This document shows, piece by piece, positions 37,847 through 47,160 of a stretch of DNA of 64,000 bases. Each line of letters starts with the position of its first letter. Position 1 is the first letter of the stretch. The notes beneath the pieces are model-generated. The model searched no databases and was not told the origin of the DNA. It worked only from the letters and a program-made list of their open reading frames with translations. The stretch comes from Alphaproteobacteria bacterium (GTDB lineage Bacteria > Pseudomonadota > Alphaproteobacteria > UBA8366): positions 496,001 to 560,000 of the forward strand of contig WHUA01000001.1 of assembly GCA_009377445.1 (NCBI GenBank), written 5' to 3'. The position numbers were made by a program, and so were the translations under genes.

Positions 37847-39221
37847 ATTTTTCCCGGTACTTCTGAACCACGCGCAGCGCGATGACGTTGAGCCCGAGCG
37901 TGATGATGAACAGGACGAGGCCCAGTGCGAAAGCCGCAAGGGTCTTCGGGCTGTCGAATTCCTGATCGCCGACCAGCAGGGTCACGATCTGCACCGTCAC
38001 CGTGGTCACCGCCTCGAAGGGGTTGGCCGTCAGCCGCGCGGTGAGGCCGGCGGCCATGACGACGATCATCGTTTCGCCGATGGCGCGCGACACCGCGAGC
38101 AGGACGCTGCCGACGATGCCGGGCAGGGCCGCCGGCAGCACGACGCGGCGGATCGTCTCCGACTGCGTCGCGCCGAGCCCGTACGATCCCTCGCGCATCG
38201 ACCGCGGAACCGCGGTGATCACGTCGTCGGAAAGCGACGACACGAAGGGGATGATCATGATTCCCATGACCAGTCCGGCGGCGAGCGCGCTCTCCGACGA
38301 GATCGTGAGCCCGATGGAGTGCCCGCCGTCGCGCAGGAACGGGGCGACGACCAGCGCCGCGAAGAAGCCGTAGACGACCGTCGGTATGCCGGCGAGGATC
38401 TCGAGCACGGGCTTGGCGACGGCGCGGAAGCGGGGTGCGGCGTATTCCGCCATGTAGATCGCCGACAGCAGCCCGATCGGCACCGCGACGAGCATGGCGA
38501 TCGCGCTGATCAGGGCGGTTCCGGCGAAGATCGGCACCGCGCCGAACGAGCCGGCCGACGCCACCTGGTCGGCGCGCATGGCGATCTGCGGGCTCCATTC
38601 CAGCCCGAACAGGAACTCGATCGGCGACACCATGCGGAAGAACCGCATCGCTTCGAAAATCAGCGAGAGCACGATGCCGATAGTCGTGAGCACGGCGATG
38701 GTGGACGCCGCGATCAGAAAGACCATGATCGTGCGCTCGACCAGATTGCGCGCACGGAGCTGCGGATGGATATAGCGCCGCCCGAAGGCGATGCCGGCAA
38801 TCAGCAGCGTGACGCAGACGACCGCCATGGCGGCGAAGCTGGTCGCTTTCAGGCTGCGGTAGTGCTCCGCCGCGGCTTGCACCTCCGGGCTGGCGGTCGC
38901 GCTCGTCGCGCCACCGGCCGCCAGGTTGCGCACGTCGTTGAGCAGCAGGCTGAGCCGGGACGGCGGCAGGGATTGCGCGTCGGGAGGCAGCGCGGAAACG
39001 ACGAGCGAGGTGATGATGGAGCTTTCGAGCACGAGCCAAAGCAGCACCGTCAGGAAGGCCGGGATGCCGCACCACACCATGACGTAATAGCCGTAGTAGG
39101 CGGGCAGCGAGTGCAGGTTCCGGCTGTTCCTGCCGGAGACCGCGTGGGCGCGCTGGCGCCCGATGGCGAAACCGGCCCAGGTGAGCAGAAGCAGGACGCC
39201 GATCAGGACGGTTAGTTGCAT
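37839..39221 (-). CDS. pstC: Phosphate ABC transporter permease PstC
   Basis: 460 residues from ATG 39221 (MQLTVLIGVLLLLTWAGFAI); the frame is open further upstream only as a shadow of pstS. It is the long form of PstC, with two extra N-terminal membrane segments (1-20 and about 45-68) and an extracytoplasmic stretch before the permease core (FGAVPIFAGTALISAIAMLV; ILAGIPTVVYGFFAALVVAP). The EAA-type loop is REGSYGLGATQSETIRRVVL. It forms the membrane channel with PstA. Confidence 0.94.
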   Translation of the reverse strand: MQLTVLIGVLLLLTWAGFAIGRQRAHAVSGRNSRNLHSLPAYYGYYVMVWCGIPAFLTVLLWLVLESSIITSLVVSALPPDAQSLPPSRLSLLLNDVRNLAAGGATSATASPEVQAAAEHYRSLKATSFAAMAVVCVTLLIAGIAFGRRYIHPQLRARNLVERTIMVFLIAASTIAVLTTIGIVLSLIFEAMRFFRMVSPIEFLFGLEWSPQIAMRADQVASAGSFGAVPIFAGTALISAIAMLVAVPIGLLSAIYMAEYAAPRFRAVAKPVLEILAGIPTVVYGFFAALVVAPFLRDGGHSIGLTISSESALAAGLVMGIMIIPFVSSLSDDVITAVPRSMREGSYGLGATQSETIRRVVLPAALPGIVGSVLLAVSRAIGETMIVVMAAGLTARLTANPFEAVTTVTVQIVTLLVGDQEFDSPKTLAAFALGLVLFIITLGLNVIALRVVQKYREKYD

Positions 39222-39328
39222 CGCGCGCTGCTCCGTGTTCGCCGTTGCATTCGATTTATCGTTGTCGTGACGAGAAGTGGCGGGGAAATCCGGCAGCAGT
39301 CGAACTGCCGGATTTCCGCCGATAACGG

Positions 39329-40369
39329 CTACATGGAGAGGTTGGACATGCCCACGGCGTCGGTGCGGGTCTTCTTCCGCTCCGCGTCCGGCAGCGGGAT
39401 CAGGCCGCGGTCGGACAGATAGCCGTCCGGGCCCCATGCCTTCTCGCTGGTGAACTCCGCGACGAATTCCTTGATGCCCGGGATCTGCCCGACATGCGCC
39501 TTCTTGACGTAGAAGTAGAGCGGCCGGGAAACCGGGTAATTCTGCGCCGAGATGTTCTCGAAGGTCGGCTGCTCGCCGCCGACCACGCTGCCCTGGATCT
39601 TGTCGGCGTTCTGGTCGAGGAAGCTGAAGCCGAAGACGCCGAAGGCGTTCGGGTTCGCATCGAGCTTCTGGACGATCAGGTTGTCGTTCTCGCCGGCCTC
39701 GATGTAGGCGCCGTCTTCGCGGATGCCCTGGCAGACCGCCTGATGCGCCTTCTTCTCGAGGTCTTTCGTCGATGCCTTGAAGGATTCGCAGCCGACTTCC
39801 ATGACGAGCTCGTTGAAGGCGTCGCGCGTGCCGGAGGTCGGCGGCGGGCCGAGCACCTCGATCTTCGCGTCCGGCAGCGACTTGTCGATGTCGCTCCACT
39901 TCTTGAACGGGTTGGCGACGAGCTTGCCGCCGTCCTTGCCGCCTTCGGGGACCTGCTTGGCCAGCGCCAGGAAGAGCTGCGGCAAGGTGAACTGCGCCTG
40001 CGGCGCCTTCTTCGAGTTGGCGACGACGATGCCGTCATAGCCGATCTTGACCTCGGTGATGTCCGTGACGCCGTTCTTGGCGCAGGATTCGACCTCGGAT
40101 TTCTTGATGCGGCGCGAGGAGTTGGTGATGTCCGGATGTCCCACGCCGACGCCGGCGCAGAACAGTTTCAGGCCGCCGCCCGAGCCGGTCGATTCGACCT
40201 TCGGCGTGTTGAAGCCGCTGCCCTTGCCGAAACGCTCGGCAACGACGGTGGAGAAGGGGTAAACGGTCGACGACCCGACGATGTTGATCTGGTCGCGCGC
40301 CTCGGCGGCGCCGGCGCCGGCGACGGCCATGGTGGCCAGGGCGCCTAGAAGGAGTGTTCTCTTGATCAC
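39329..40369 (-). CDS. pstS: Phosphate-binding periplasmic protein
   Basis: 346 residues from GTG 40369, with GGAG eight bases upstream, giving a clean signal peptide (MIKRTLLLGALATMAVAGAG, cut near AEA-RDQ). The mature protein has the phosphate ligands in NIVGSSTVYPFSTVVAERFG, ESTGSGGGLKLFC and GPPPTSGTRDAFNELVM. It contains several cysteines (in LFCAG, ESCAK, VGCES, AVCQG) that could form disulfides. It captures phosphate for PstCAB. It is preceded by two Pho boxes and followed after about 107 bases by pstC. Confidence 0.95.
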   Translation of the reverse strand: MIKRTLLLGALATMAVAGAGAAEARDQINIVGSSTVYPFSTVVAERFGKGSGFNTPKVESTGSGGGLKLFCAGVGVGHPDITNSSRRIKKSEVESCAKNGVTDITEVKIGYDGIVVANSKKAPQAQFTLPQLFLALAKQVPEGGKDGGKLVANPFKKWSDIDKSLPDAKIEVLGPPPTSGTRDAFNELVMEVGCESFKASTKDLEKKAHQAVCQGIREDGAYIEAGENDNLIVQKLDANPNAFGVFGFSFLDQNADKIQGSVVGGEQPTFENISAQNYPVSRPLYFYVKKAHVGQIPGIKEFVAEFTSEKAWGPDGYLSDRGLIPLPDAERKKTRTDAVGMSNLSM

Positions 40370-40456
40370 GGTATGTGCTCCGTACGTCGTGGACAATTCG
40401 GTCAATCTCTGCATTCGCACGACCAGCAGCGGGTAGGGCCGGTCGCACCGGCTTCT

Positions 40457-40474
40457 GTGAAAGCCGTGTGACGG
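40457..40474 (-). promoter_or_regulatory. Pho box, proximal to pstS
   Basis: Reverse strand CCGTCACACGGCTTTCAC has the 7-4-7 layout of the alphaproteobacterial Pho box (CTGTCAT-N4-CTGTCAT), with several mismatches. It lies about 88 bases before pstS. It is weaker than the distal box. Confidence 0.5.
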
Positions 40475-40530
40475 CCTGCTGCAGTCGGGCCGAATTTAGG
40501 TCCGCGCGGAGACTCAAATACTACGAACAG

Positions 40531-40548
40531 GTGACGGTTTTATGACAG
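40531..40548 (-). promoter_or_regulatory. Pho box, distal, overlapping the phoR stop codon
   Basis: Reverse strand CTGTCATAAAACCGTCAC fits CTGTCAT-N4-CTGTCAT closely. The phoR stop TAA (40540-40542) lies inside it. Seven bases after the second half site comes TAGTAT, a plausible -10. PhoB bound here would drive pstSCAB-phoU-phoB. Confidence 0.75.
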
Positions 40549-41907
40549 CCCCGGCCGTTGATCCTCGGCCCGCTCGCACGGCAAGGTCACGGTGAAGCGG
40601 GTGCCTTGGCCGATCTTGCTGTCGATGGACAAATGGCCGCGGTGGCGGTTCACGATATGCTTGACGATCGCCAGGCCGAGGCCGGTGCCGCCGAGCTGCC
40701 GGCTGCGCGCGGCGTCGACGCGATAGAAGCGCTCGGTCAGCCGCGGCAGGTGCTCCTGCGCGATGCCTTCGCCGTGATCGGTGACCGCGACCGACAGCTC
40801 GCCCTCGCCCGTTTCCGACGCCGTGACCTCGACCGTCGTGCCTTCGCGGCCGTATTTCAGCGCGTTGTCGATCAGGTTCTGGAACACCTGGGTAAGCTGG
40901 TCCGCATCGCCGGGCAGCGGTCCCAAGGCCGCGGGGATGTCGACCTCGATGCGCATGCGGCGTTTGGCGGCTTTCATGGACAGCATGTCCCGGACGTTGC
41001 CGAGCACCTGGCGCAGGTCTGCGCGGCCGCGCGGGCGCGTGTGCTCGTCCATCTCGATGCGCGAAAGCGACAGCAGGTCCTCGATCAGCCTCGACATGCG
41101 CTCGGCCTGCTCGTGCATGATGGCGAGGAACTTGTCCCGCGACTCGGGGTCGTCGCGCGCCGGGCCGCGCAACGTCTCGACGAAGCCGAGCAGGCTGGAC
41201 AGCGGCGTGCGCAGCTCATGGCTGACGTTGGCGACGAAATCGGCGCGCATCCGCTCGCCCATGCGGATCGGCGTCAGGTCGTGCAGAAGGATGAGCGCCC
41301 CCGACGCGCCCCCTTCGCCGAGCGGCTCGACCAGGGCGCTGTAATTGCGGCTCATCGGCGGCGGCAGGACGATCTCGGCGGCGAGGCTCTGCCCGTCGCC
41401 GAGCGCGGAGTCGACGGCGTTGAGCAGGCGGGGATGACGCAGGCCCGCGGCGAGATCGCGGCCGGCGAGGCGGGTTTGGAACGTCTCCTCCGCGGCGCGA
41501 TTGGCGCGCACGACCTGCCGCGCCCGATCGACGACGATCAGCGGATCGGGCAGGGCGTCGAGGATGCGGTCGGCTGCCTTGCTCGCGTCGGCGAGGCGGC
41601 TCTCCTGTTCCTGCCAGCGCCGCGCCAGGCGGCGGAGCGACAATGCCAGGTCCGGAACGGTCGGCGCCTCTTCCTTGGGGTCTTCGCCATGCGTGGCGAG
41701 GCGGTCGATGCGCCGCCTGAGCACGGCAAGGCCCGCCAGATGCCGCCAGGCCATGAGCCCGCCGGCCGCCAGCAGCACGATGGCGGATGCGATTGCCGGG
41801 CCCGGCGCGAGGAGATCAAGGAGCGCGAGGCCTGCGACGACGGCAAGGCCCGGCGCGGCGACGATCGCCGAAGCGAGAAGCAGGCGGCCGGTCTGTCGCT
41901 CGGGCAT
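40540..41907 (-). CDS. phoR: Phosphate regulon sensor histidine kinase
   Basis: 455 residues. Two N-terminal membrane helices (about 9-32 and 37-55), a PAS domain (110-215, ILDALPDPLIVVDRARQVVR), a HisKA domain with phospho-acceptor His229 (FVANVSHELRTPLSSLLGF), and a HATPase domain (FQNLIDNALKYGREG, VTDHGEGI, GTGLGLAIVKHIVNRHRG). It phosphorylates PhoB in phosphate shortage. It is the first gene of the regulon; its end contains a Pho box. Confidence 0.95.
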   Translation of the reverse strand: MPERQTGRLLLASAIVAAPGLAVVAGLALLDLLAPGPAIASAIVLLAAGGLMAWRHLAGLAVLRRRIDRLATHGEDPKEEAPTVPDLALSLRRLARRWQEQESRLADASKAADRILDALPDPLIVVDRARQVVRANRAAEETFQTRLAGRDLAAGLRHPRLLNAVDSALGDGQSLAAEIVLPPPMSRNYSALVEPLGEGGASGALILLHDLTPIRMGERMRADFVANVSHELRTPLSSLLGFVETLRGPARDDPESRDKFLAIMHEQAERMSRLIEDLLSLSRIEMDEHTRPRGRADLRQVLGNVRDMLSMKAAKRRMRIEVDIPAALGPLPGDADQLTQVFQNLIDNALKYGREGTTVEVTASETGEGELSVAVTDHGEGIAQEHLPRLTERFYRVDAARSRQLGGTGLGLAIVKHIVNRHRGHLSIDSKIGQGTRFTVTLPCERAEDQRPGLS

Positions 41908-41934
41908 GGCGGACCCTCGTCGAAGCGCGCGTCA

Positions 41935-44214
41935 TCAACGGATCGCGTCGTGGGCGGCCAGCGCCGCGGCGTTGACGATGTCGTTGACCGTCGCGCCCAT
42001 TTGCACGATGTGCACGGGCTTGGCGAGCCCGACCAGGAGCGGGCCGATCACCGTGCCGCCGCCCAGCACGCGCAGCATCTTCGAGCTGATGTTCGCGCTG
42101 TGCAGCGCCGGCATGATGAGGCAGTTGGCCGGTCCGGTGAGCCGGCAGAAGGGATAGAGCTTCTGCATCAGCTCGAAGTTCAGCGCGGTGTCGGCCTGCA
42201 TGTCGCCGTCGTATTCGAAATCGACCCGGCGGCCGTCTAGAACCTTGACCGCGTCGCGGACGCGTTCCATCTGCGGGCGCATCGGCTGTCCGAAATCCGA
42301 GAAGGACGCCAGCGCCACCCGCGGCTCCTGGCCGAACTGGCGCGCATAGCTGGCGGTCTGCGTGGCGATGTCGGCCAGCTCCTCCGGCGTCGGAACCTCG
42401 TGCACGTTGGTGTCGGAAATGAAGACCGTCCGGCCCTGCGCCAGCATGATGGTGACGCCCATCAGCCGCTCGCCCTGCCTCGGGTCGATGACGCGCGTGA
42501 TGTCGGAGAGCGCGGTTGCGAAGCTGCGGGTGGTGCCGGTCACCATGGCGTCGCCGTCGCCCATGGCGACCATGCAGGCGCCGAACACGTTGCGGTCCTG
42601 ATTCACCAGCCGCTGGCAGTCGCGGTAGAGGTAGCCGGTCCGCTGCAGCCGGCCATAGAGGAAGTCCGTGTACTTCTTGTTGTGGGCGCTCAGCCGCGCA
42701 TTGTGGATCTCGATGCCGCCGTTGGCTTCGATGCCGAGCCTGCCCATCGTCTCGAGAACCTCGTCCTCGCGCCCGATCAGGAGCGGCGTGCCGTAGCCCG
42801 CGTTGCGATAGGCGACGGCGGCCCTGATCACGCGTTCCTCCTCGCCCTCGGCGAAGACGACGCGCCTCGGGTTCTCGCTGATCCGGGCGAAGACGAATTG
42901 CAGGCTCGATATGGACGGATCGAGACGCGCCGATAGCTGCGCCCGGTAGGCGTCCATGTCGGCGATCGGCTTGCGGGCGACGCCGCTGTCCATGGCCGCG
43001 CGCGCCACCGCTTCCGGCACGCGCGAGATCAGGCGTGGGTCGAACGGCACCGGAATGATGTAGCCGGGCCCGTAGCGCAGCCGCTTGCCGCTATAGGCCG
43101 CGTCCACTTCGTCCGGCACGTCCTCGCGGGCGAGGCCGGCCAGCGCCTTCGCCGCGGCCAGCTTCATCTCCTCGTTGATGGTCGATGCGCGCACGTCGAG
43201 GGCGCCGCGGAAGATGTAGGGAAATCCCAGCACGTTGTTGATCTGGTTCGGATAGTCCGAGCGGCCGGTGGCGACGATCGCGTCGTCGCGCACTGCCTCG
43301 ATGTCTTCCGGCGTGATTTCCGGGTCGGGGTTGGCCATGGCGAAGATGATCGGGCGCTTCGCCATCGACTTCACCATCGCCTGCGATACCGCCCCTTTGA
43401 CGGAGAGCCCGATGAAGACGTCCGCGCCCTCCATCGCTTCGGCCAGCGTGCGGTGCTTGGTGTTGGCGGCATGCGCGGATTTCCACTGGTTCATGCCGTC
43501 CGTGCGGCCCTGATAGATGACGCCCTTGGAGTCGCAGAGGATGACGTTGTCGTGCGCCGCCCCCATCGACTTGATCAGCTCGACGCAGGCGATCGACGCC
43601 GCGCCGGCGCCGTTGACCACCAGCTTGGCCTTCTTGATGTCGCGCTTGGTCAGGTCCAGCGCGTTGAGCAGCCCGGCCAGCGTGATGATCGCCGTGCCGT
43701 GCTGGTCGTCGTGGAAGACCGGTATGTCGAGAAGCTCGCGCAGGCGCTGTTCGATCTCGAAACATTCCGGGGCCTTGATGTCTTCGAGGTTGATCCCGCC
43801 GAAGCTGTTGCCGATCGCGCGCACGCAGCTCACGATGGTATCGACGTCCTCGCTGTCGACCTCGATGTCGATCCCGTCGATGTCGGCGAAGCGCTTGAAC
43901 AGGACGGACTTGCCCTCCATGACAGGCTTCGACGCCATGGCGCCGATATTGCCAAGGCCGAGCACCGCCGTGCCGTTCGAGATGACCGCGACGACGTTGC
44001 CCTTCGCGGTATAGTCGTAGGCGAGCGACGGATCCTGCTCGATGGCGAGGCAGGGATAGGCGACGCCGGGCGAATAGGCGAGCGACAGGTCGCGCTGGGT
44101 CGTCAACGGCTTGGTCGCGCGGATTTCCATCTTTCCGGGCCGGCCGCGCGCATGCATGCGCAGAGCGTCCTGCTTCAGCAGGGCTTCCTGCTTCGAAATC
44201 TTGTCGTTTGTCAT
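41935..44214 (-). CDS. maeB: NADP-dependent malic enzyme, MaeB type
   Basis: 759 residues from ATG 44214 ([20 protein letters not shown]). Residues 1-430 are malic enzyme: [94 protein letters not shown]. Residues about 430-759 are a phosphotransacetylase-like regulatory domain ([23 protein letters not shown]-less, ending [20 protein letters not shown]). It converts malate to pyruvate and CO2, feeding gluconeogenic or NADPH needs. It is divergent from mutS with about 207 bases between. Confidence 0.96.
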   Translation of the reverse strand: MTNDKISKQEALLKQDALRMHARGRPGKMEIRATKPLTTQRDLSLAYSPGVAYPCLAIEQDPSLAYDYTAKGNVVAVISNGTAVLGLGNIGAMASKPVMEGKSVLFKRFADIDGIDIEVDSEDVDTIVSCVRAIGNSFGGINLEDIKAPECFEIEQRLRELLDIPVFHDDQHGTAIITLAGLLNALDLTKRDIKKAKLVVNGAGAASIACVELIKSMGAAHDNVILCDSKGVIYQGRTDGMNQWKSAHAANTKHRTLAEAMEGADVFIGLSVKGAVSQAMVKSMAKRPIIFAMANPDPEITPEDIEAVRDDAIVATGRSDYPNQINNVLGFPYIFRGALDVRASTINEEMKLAAAKALAGLAREDVPDEVDAAYSGKRLRYGPGYIIPVPFDPRLISRVPEAVARAAMDSGVARKPIADMDAYRAQLSARLDPSISSLQFVFARISENPRRVVFAEGEEERVIRAAVAYRNAGYGTPLLIGREDEVLETMGRLGIEANGGIEIHNARLSAHNKKYTDFLYGRLQRTGYLYRDCQRLVNQDRNVFGACMVAMGDGDAMVTGTTRSFATALSDITRVIDPRQGERLMGVTIMLAQGRTVFISDTNVHEVPTPEELADIATQTASYARQFGQEPRVALASFSDFGQPMRPQMERVRDAVKVLDGRRVDFEYDGDMQADTALNFELMQKLYPFCRLTGPANCLIMPALHSANISSKMLRVLGGGTVIGPLLVGLAKPVHIVQMGATVNDIVNAAALAAHDAIR

Positions 44215-44420
44215 GGTCTGTCGATTGCCGATCGTCTTTGTGTTTTTTCCTGGGTGATGGCGTGCAGCGGTTCCGCCACCTGGAGGTGCGGCGCTGCCGT
44301 TCCCTACTGGACTCATACTTGCACGAACGAAACCGGTTTTGCCAGCGTCGCAATCTGGATTCATTTTTCCGCCGCAAGTGGCATGACCGCCGCGAAGCGG
44401 GCGTGTTAACGTCTCGCACG

Positions 44421-47111
44421 ATGACCCGGCCGATCCCGAAATCCCCCACGGCGCGCCAGCAGGCGCCCTCGCCCATGATGGCGCAGTATCTGCGCCTCAA
44501 GGACGCCCACCCGGATTCCCTCCTGTTCTACCGCATGGGCGACTTCTACGAGATGTTCTTCGACGATGCGGTCGCCGCGGCGGCGGCGCTCGACATCACG
44601 CTCACCAAGCGGGGCGCGCACGACGGGGAGGACGTGCCGATGTGCGGCGTTCCCGTGCATGCCGCGGACGCCTACCTCTCGCGCCTGATCCGCAAGGGTT
44701 TCCGGGTCGCGATCTGCGAGCAGATGGAAGACCCGGCGGAGGCCCGCAAGCGCGGCGGCAAGTCCGTCGTGAAGCGCGACGTGGTGCGCCTGGTGACGCC
44801 CGGGACGCTCACCGAGGAAGGCCTGCTCGATGCCCGCGCGCATAATTTCCTCGCCGCGCTCGCCCGTTCGGGCCGCGAGCTCGCGCTCGCCTGGCTCGAC
44901 ATCTCGACCGGCGACTTCTTCACCCAGCCGGTCGCGGGCGGACCGGCGCTCGCCGCCGCCCTCGCGCGCATCGACCCCGGCGAAGTGCTGGCGCCCGAGA
45001 AGCTGATGGCCCCGGAAGCACTGGCCGGGGCGCTTGGCGGCGCGCTCGACGAATGGGCCGAGCGCGTTACGCCGCAGCCCGACAGCCGCTTCGATTCGGA
45101 GAATGCGCGCCGCCGGCTGGAAGCGGTCTACGGCGTGGGCGCGCTCGACGCCTTCGGCGACTTCGCCCGCGCCGAGCTGGCCGCGGCCGGCGCGCTGGTC
45201 GACTACGTGGCGCTGACCCAGGTCGGCAAGCTGCCGCGCCTTGCGCCGCCGCGCCGGCTCTCCGTCGGCGCGGCGATGGAAATCGACGCGGCGACGCGGC
45301 GCAACCTGGAGCTGGTGCGGAGCCTTTCGGGCGAGCGCAAGGGCAGCCTGCTTGCCGTGATCGACCGCACGGTCGGCGGCGGCGGGGCGCGGCTGCTGGC
45401 CGCCCGGCTGGCGGCGCCGCTCACGAACAAGGCCGCGATCGAGCGCCGGCTCGACATGGTCGGATGGTTCGGCACGGACGGCGCGGCGCGGGCGGCCTTG
45501 CGGGACGCGCTCCGCCGCTGCCCCGATATCGAGCGCGCGCTGTCGCGCATCACGGTCGGGCGGGGTGGGCCGCGCGATCTCGCCGGGATCCGCGACGGGC
45601 TGGCCGAAGCCGCCGCGCTCAAGGGCGCGCTGGCGGAAGGGCGGATGCCGCCGCCGGCCGGCATCGCCGACGCGCTCGCCGGTCTCGGCGAGCATGGCGT
45701 GCTGGTCGACCGGCTCGGCCGCGCGCTGGCGGAAGACCTGCCGCTGAATGCGCGGGACGGCGGCTTCATCGCCCGCGGCTACGCCTTCGCGCTCGACGAG
45801 ACGCGCGAGCTGCGCGACGAGAGCCGCCGCCTGATCGCCAACCTCGAGCGCCGCTACCGCGAGGCGACCGGCGCCGACACGCTCAAGGTGCGGCACAACA
45901 ACGTGCTCGGCTACTTCATCGAGGTGACGCCCCGCTTCGCCGACAGGATGGGCGCGGATTTCATCCACCGGCAGACCATGGCGAATGCCGTGCGCTACGC
46001 CACGACCGAGCTGGCGGACCTGGCGCGGCGCATCTCCGAGGCGGCCGACAAGGCGGTCGCGATCGAGCTGCAGCTTTTCGACGATCTCGCCGGCGAAGTG
46101 ACGGCGCGGGCCGACGCCATCGCGTTGGCGGCCGCGGCGCTGGCCGAGCTGGACGTGGCGGCGGCGTTGGCCGATCTGGCGGCCGAGCGCCGCTTTTGCC
46201 GCCCCGTCATCGCCGACTCGCGCGAGTTCCGGATTACCGGCGGCCGCCACCCGGTGGTCGAGCAGGCGCTGGCGGCGGCCGAGGGCGGGACCTTCGTCGC
46301 CAACGACTGCGATCTCGACGAAGAGCGTCGCCTATGGCTCGTGACCGGCCCCAACATGGCGGGGAAGAGCACTTTCCTCCGCCAGAACGCGCTGATCGCC
46401 GTGATGGCGCAGATCGGCTCCTACGTGCCGGCGGCGGAGGCGCGCATCGGCATCGTCGACCGGCTGTTCAGCCGCGTCGGCGCGGCCGACGACCTCGCCC
46501 GCGGGCGCTCCACCTTCATGGTCGAGATGGTCGAGACCGCGGCCATCCTGAATCAGGCGACCGAGCGCTCGCTGGTCATCCTGGACGAGATCGGCCGCGG
46601 CACGGCGACCTTCGACGGCCTCTCCATCGCCTGGGCCGCGGTCGAGCATCTTCACGACGTGAACCGTTGCCGCGCTCTCTTCGCCACCCATTTCCACGAG
46701 CTGGTGGCGCTGACAGGCCGCCTGCCCGCGCTCAAGCCCTACACCATGCGGATCAAGGAATGGGAGGGCGACGTCGTCTTCCTGCACGAAGTGGCGCCGG
46801 GTGCGGCCGACCGCTCCTACGGTATCCACGTAGCGCGGCTCGCCGGCCTGCCGCCGGCCGTCATCAAGCGGGCCGAGGCTGTGCTCAAGACGCTGGAAAA
46901 CGGCGAGCAGTCGGGCGCCATCGCCCGCCTCGCCGAAGACCTGCCGCTGTTCGCGGCGCTGGCGCAGCGCGAGCGCACGGAAACAAAGGCCGCGCCGTCC
47001 GAGCTCGACGCGACGTTGGCCGCCCTCGATCCCGACGAGCTGACCCCCCGCGAAGCGCTCGATCTGGTCTTCCGGCTGAAGCGCCTCGCAGCGGCCGGCG
47101 GCGAGCCGTAA
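44421..47111 (+). CDS. mutS: DNA mismatch repair protein MutS
   Basis: 896 residues from ATG 44421 ([20 protein letters not shown]). Mismatch-binding domain I has [20 protein letters not shown], with the Phe-x-Glu reading motif (DFYEMF). Connector, lever and clamp domains follow. The ATPase has Walker [18 protein letters not shown] (about 643), Walker [21 protein letters not shown] and THFHELVAL. It recognises mismatches and recruits MutL. glnD follows 49 bases later; a long antisense open frame is only a shadow. Confidence 0.97.
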   Translation: MTRPIPKSPTARQQAPSPMMAQYLRLKDAHPDSLLFYRMGDFYEMFFDDAVAAAAALDITLTKRGAHDGEDVPMCGVPVHAADAYLSRLIRKGFRVAICEQMEDPAEARKRGGKSVVKRDVVRLVTPGTLTEEGLLDARAHNFLAALARSGRELALAWLDISTGDFFTQPVAGGPALAAALARIDPGEVLAPEKLMAPEALAGALGGALDEWAERVTPQPDSRFDSENARRRLEAVYGVGALDAFGDFARAELAAAGALVDYVALTQVGKLPRLAPPRRLSVGAAMEIDAATRRNLELVRSLSGERKGSLLAVIDRTVGGGGARLLAARLAAPLTNKAAIERRLDMVGWFGTDGAARAALRDALRRCPDIERALSRITVGRGGPRDLAGIRDGLAEAAALKGALAEGRMPPPAGIADALAGLGEHGVLVDRLGRALAEDLPLNARDGGFIARGYAFALDETRELRDESRRLIANLERRYREATGADTLKVRHNNVLGYFIEVTPRFADRMGADFIHRQTMANAVRYATTELADLARRISEAADKAVAIELQLFDDLAGEVTARADAIALAAAALAELDVAAALADLAAERRFCRPVIADSREFRITGGRHPVVEQALAAAEGGTFVANDCDLDEERRLWLVTGPNMAGKSTFLRQNALIAVMAQIGSYVPAAEARIGIVDRLFSRVGAADDLARGRSTFMVEMVETAAILNQATERSLVILDEIGRGTATFDGLSIAWAAVEHLHDVNRCRALFATHFHELVALTGRLPALKPYTMRIKEWEGDVVFLHEVAPGAADRSYGIHVARLAGLPPAVIKRAEAVLKTLENGEQSGAIARLAEDLPLFAALAQRERTETKAAPSELDATLAALDPDELTPREALDLVFRLKRLAAAGGEP

Positions 47112-47160
47112 AGCCCCAGTTCCCCTTGCATTCCGGCGCCGCGTAGAGCAAATCATAGCG

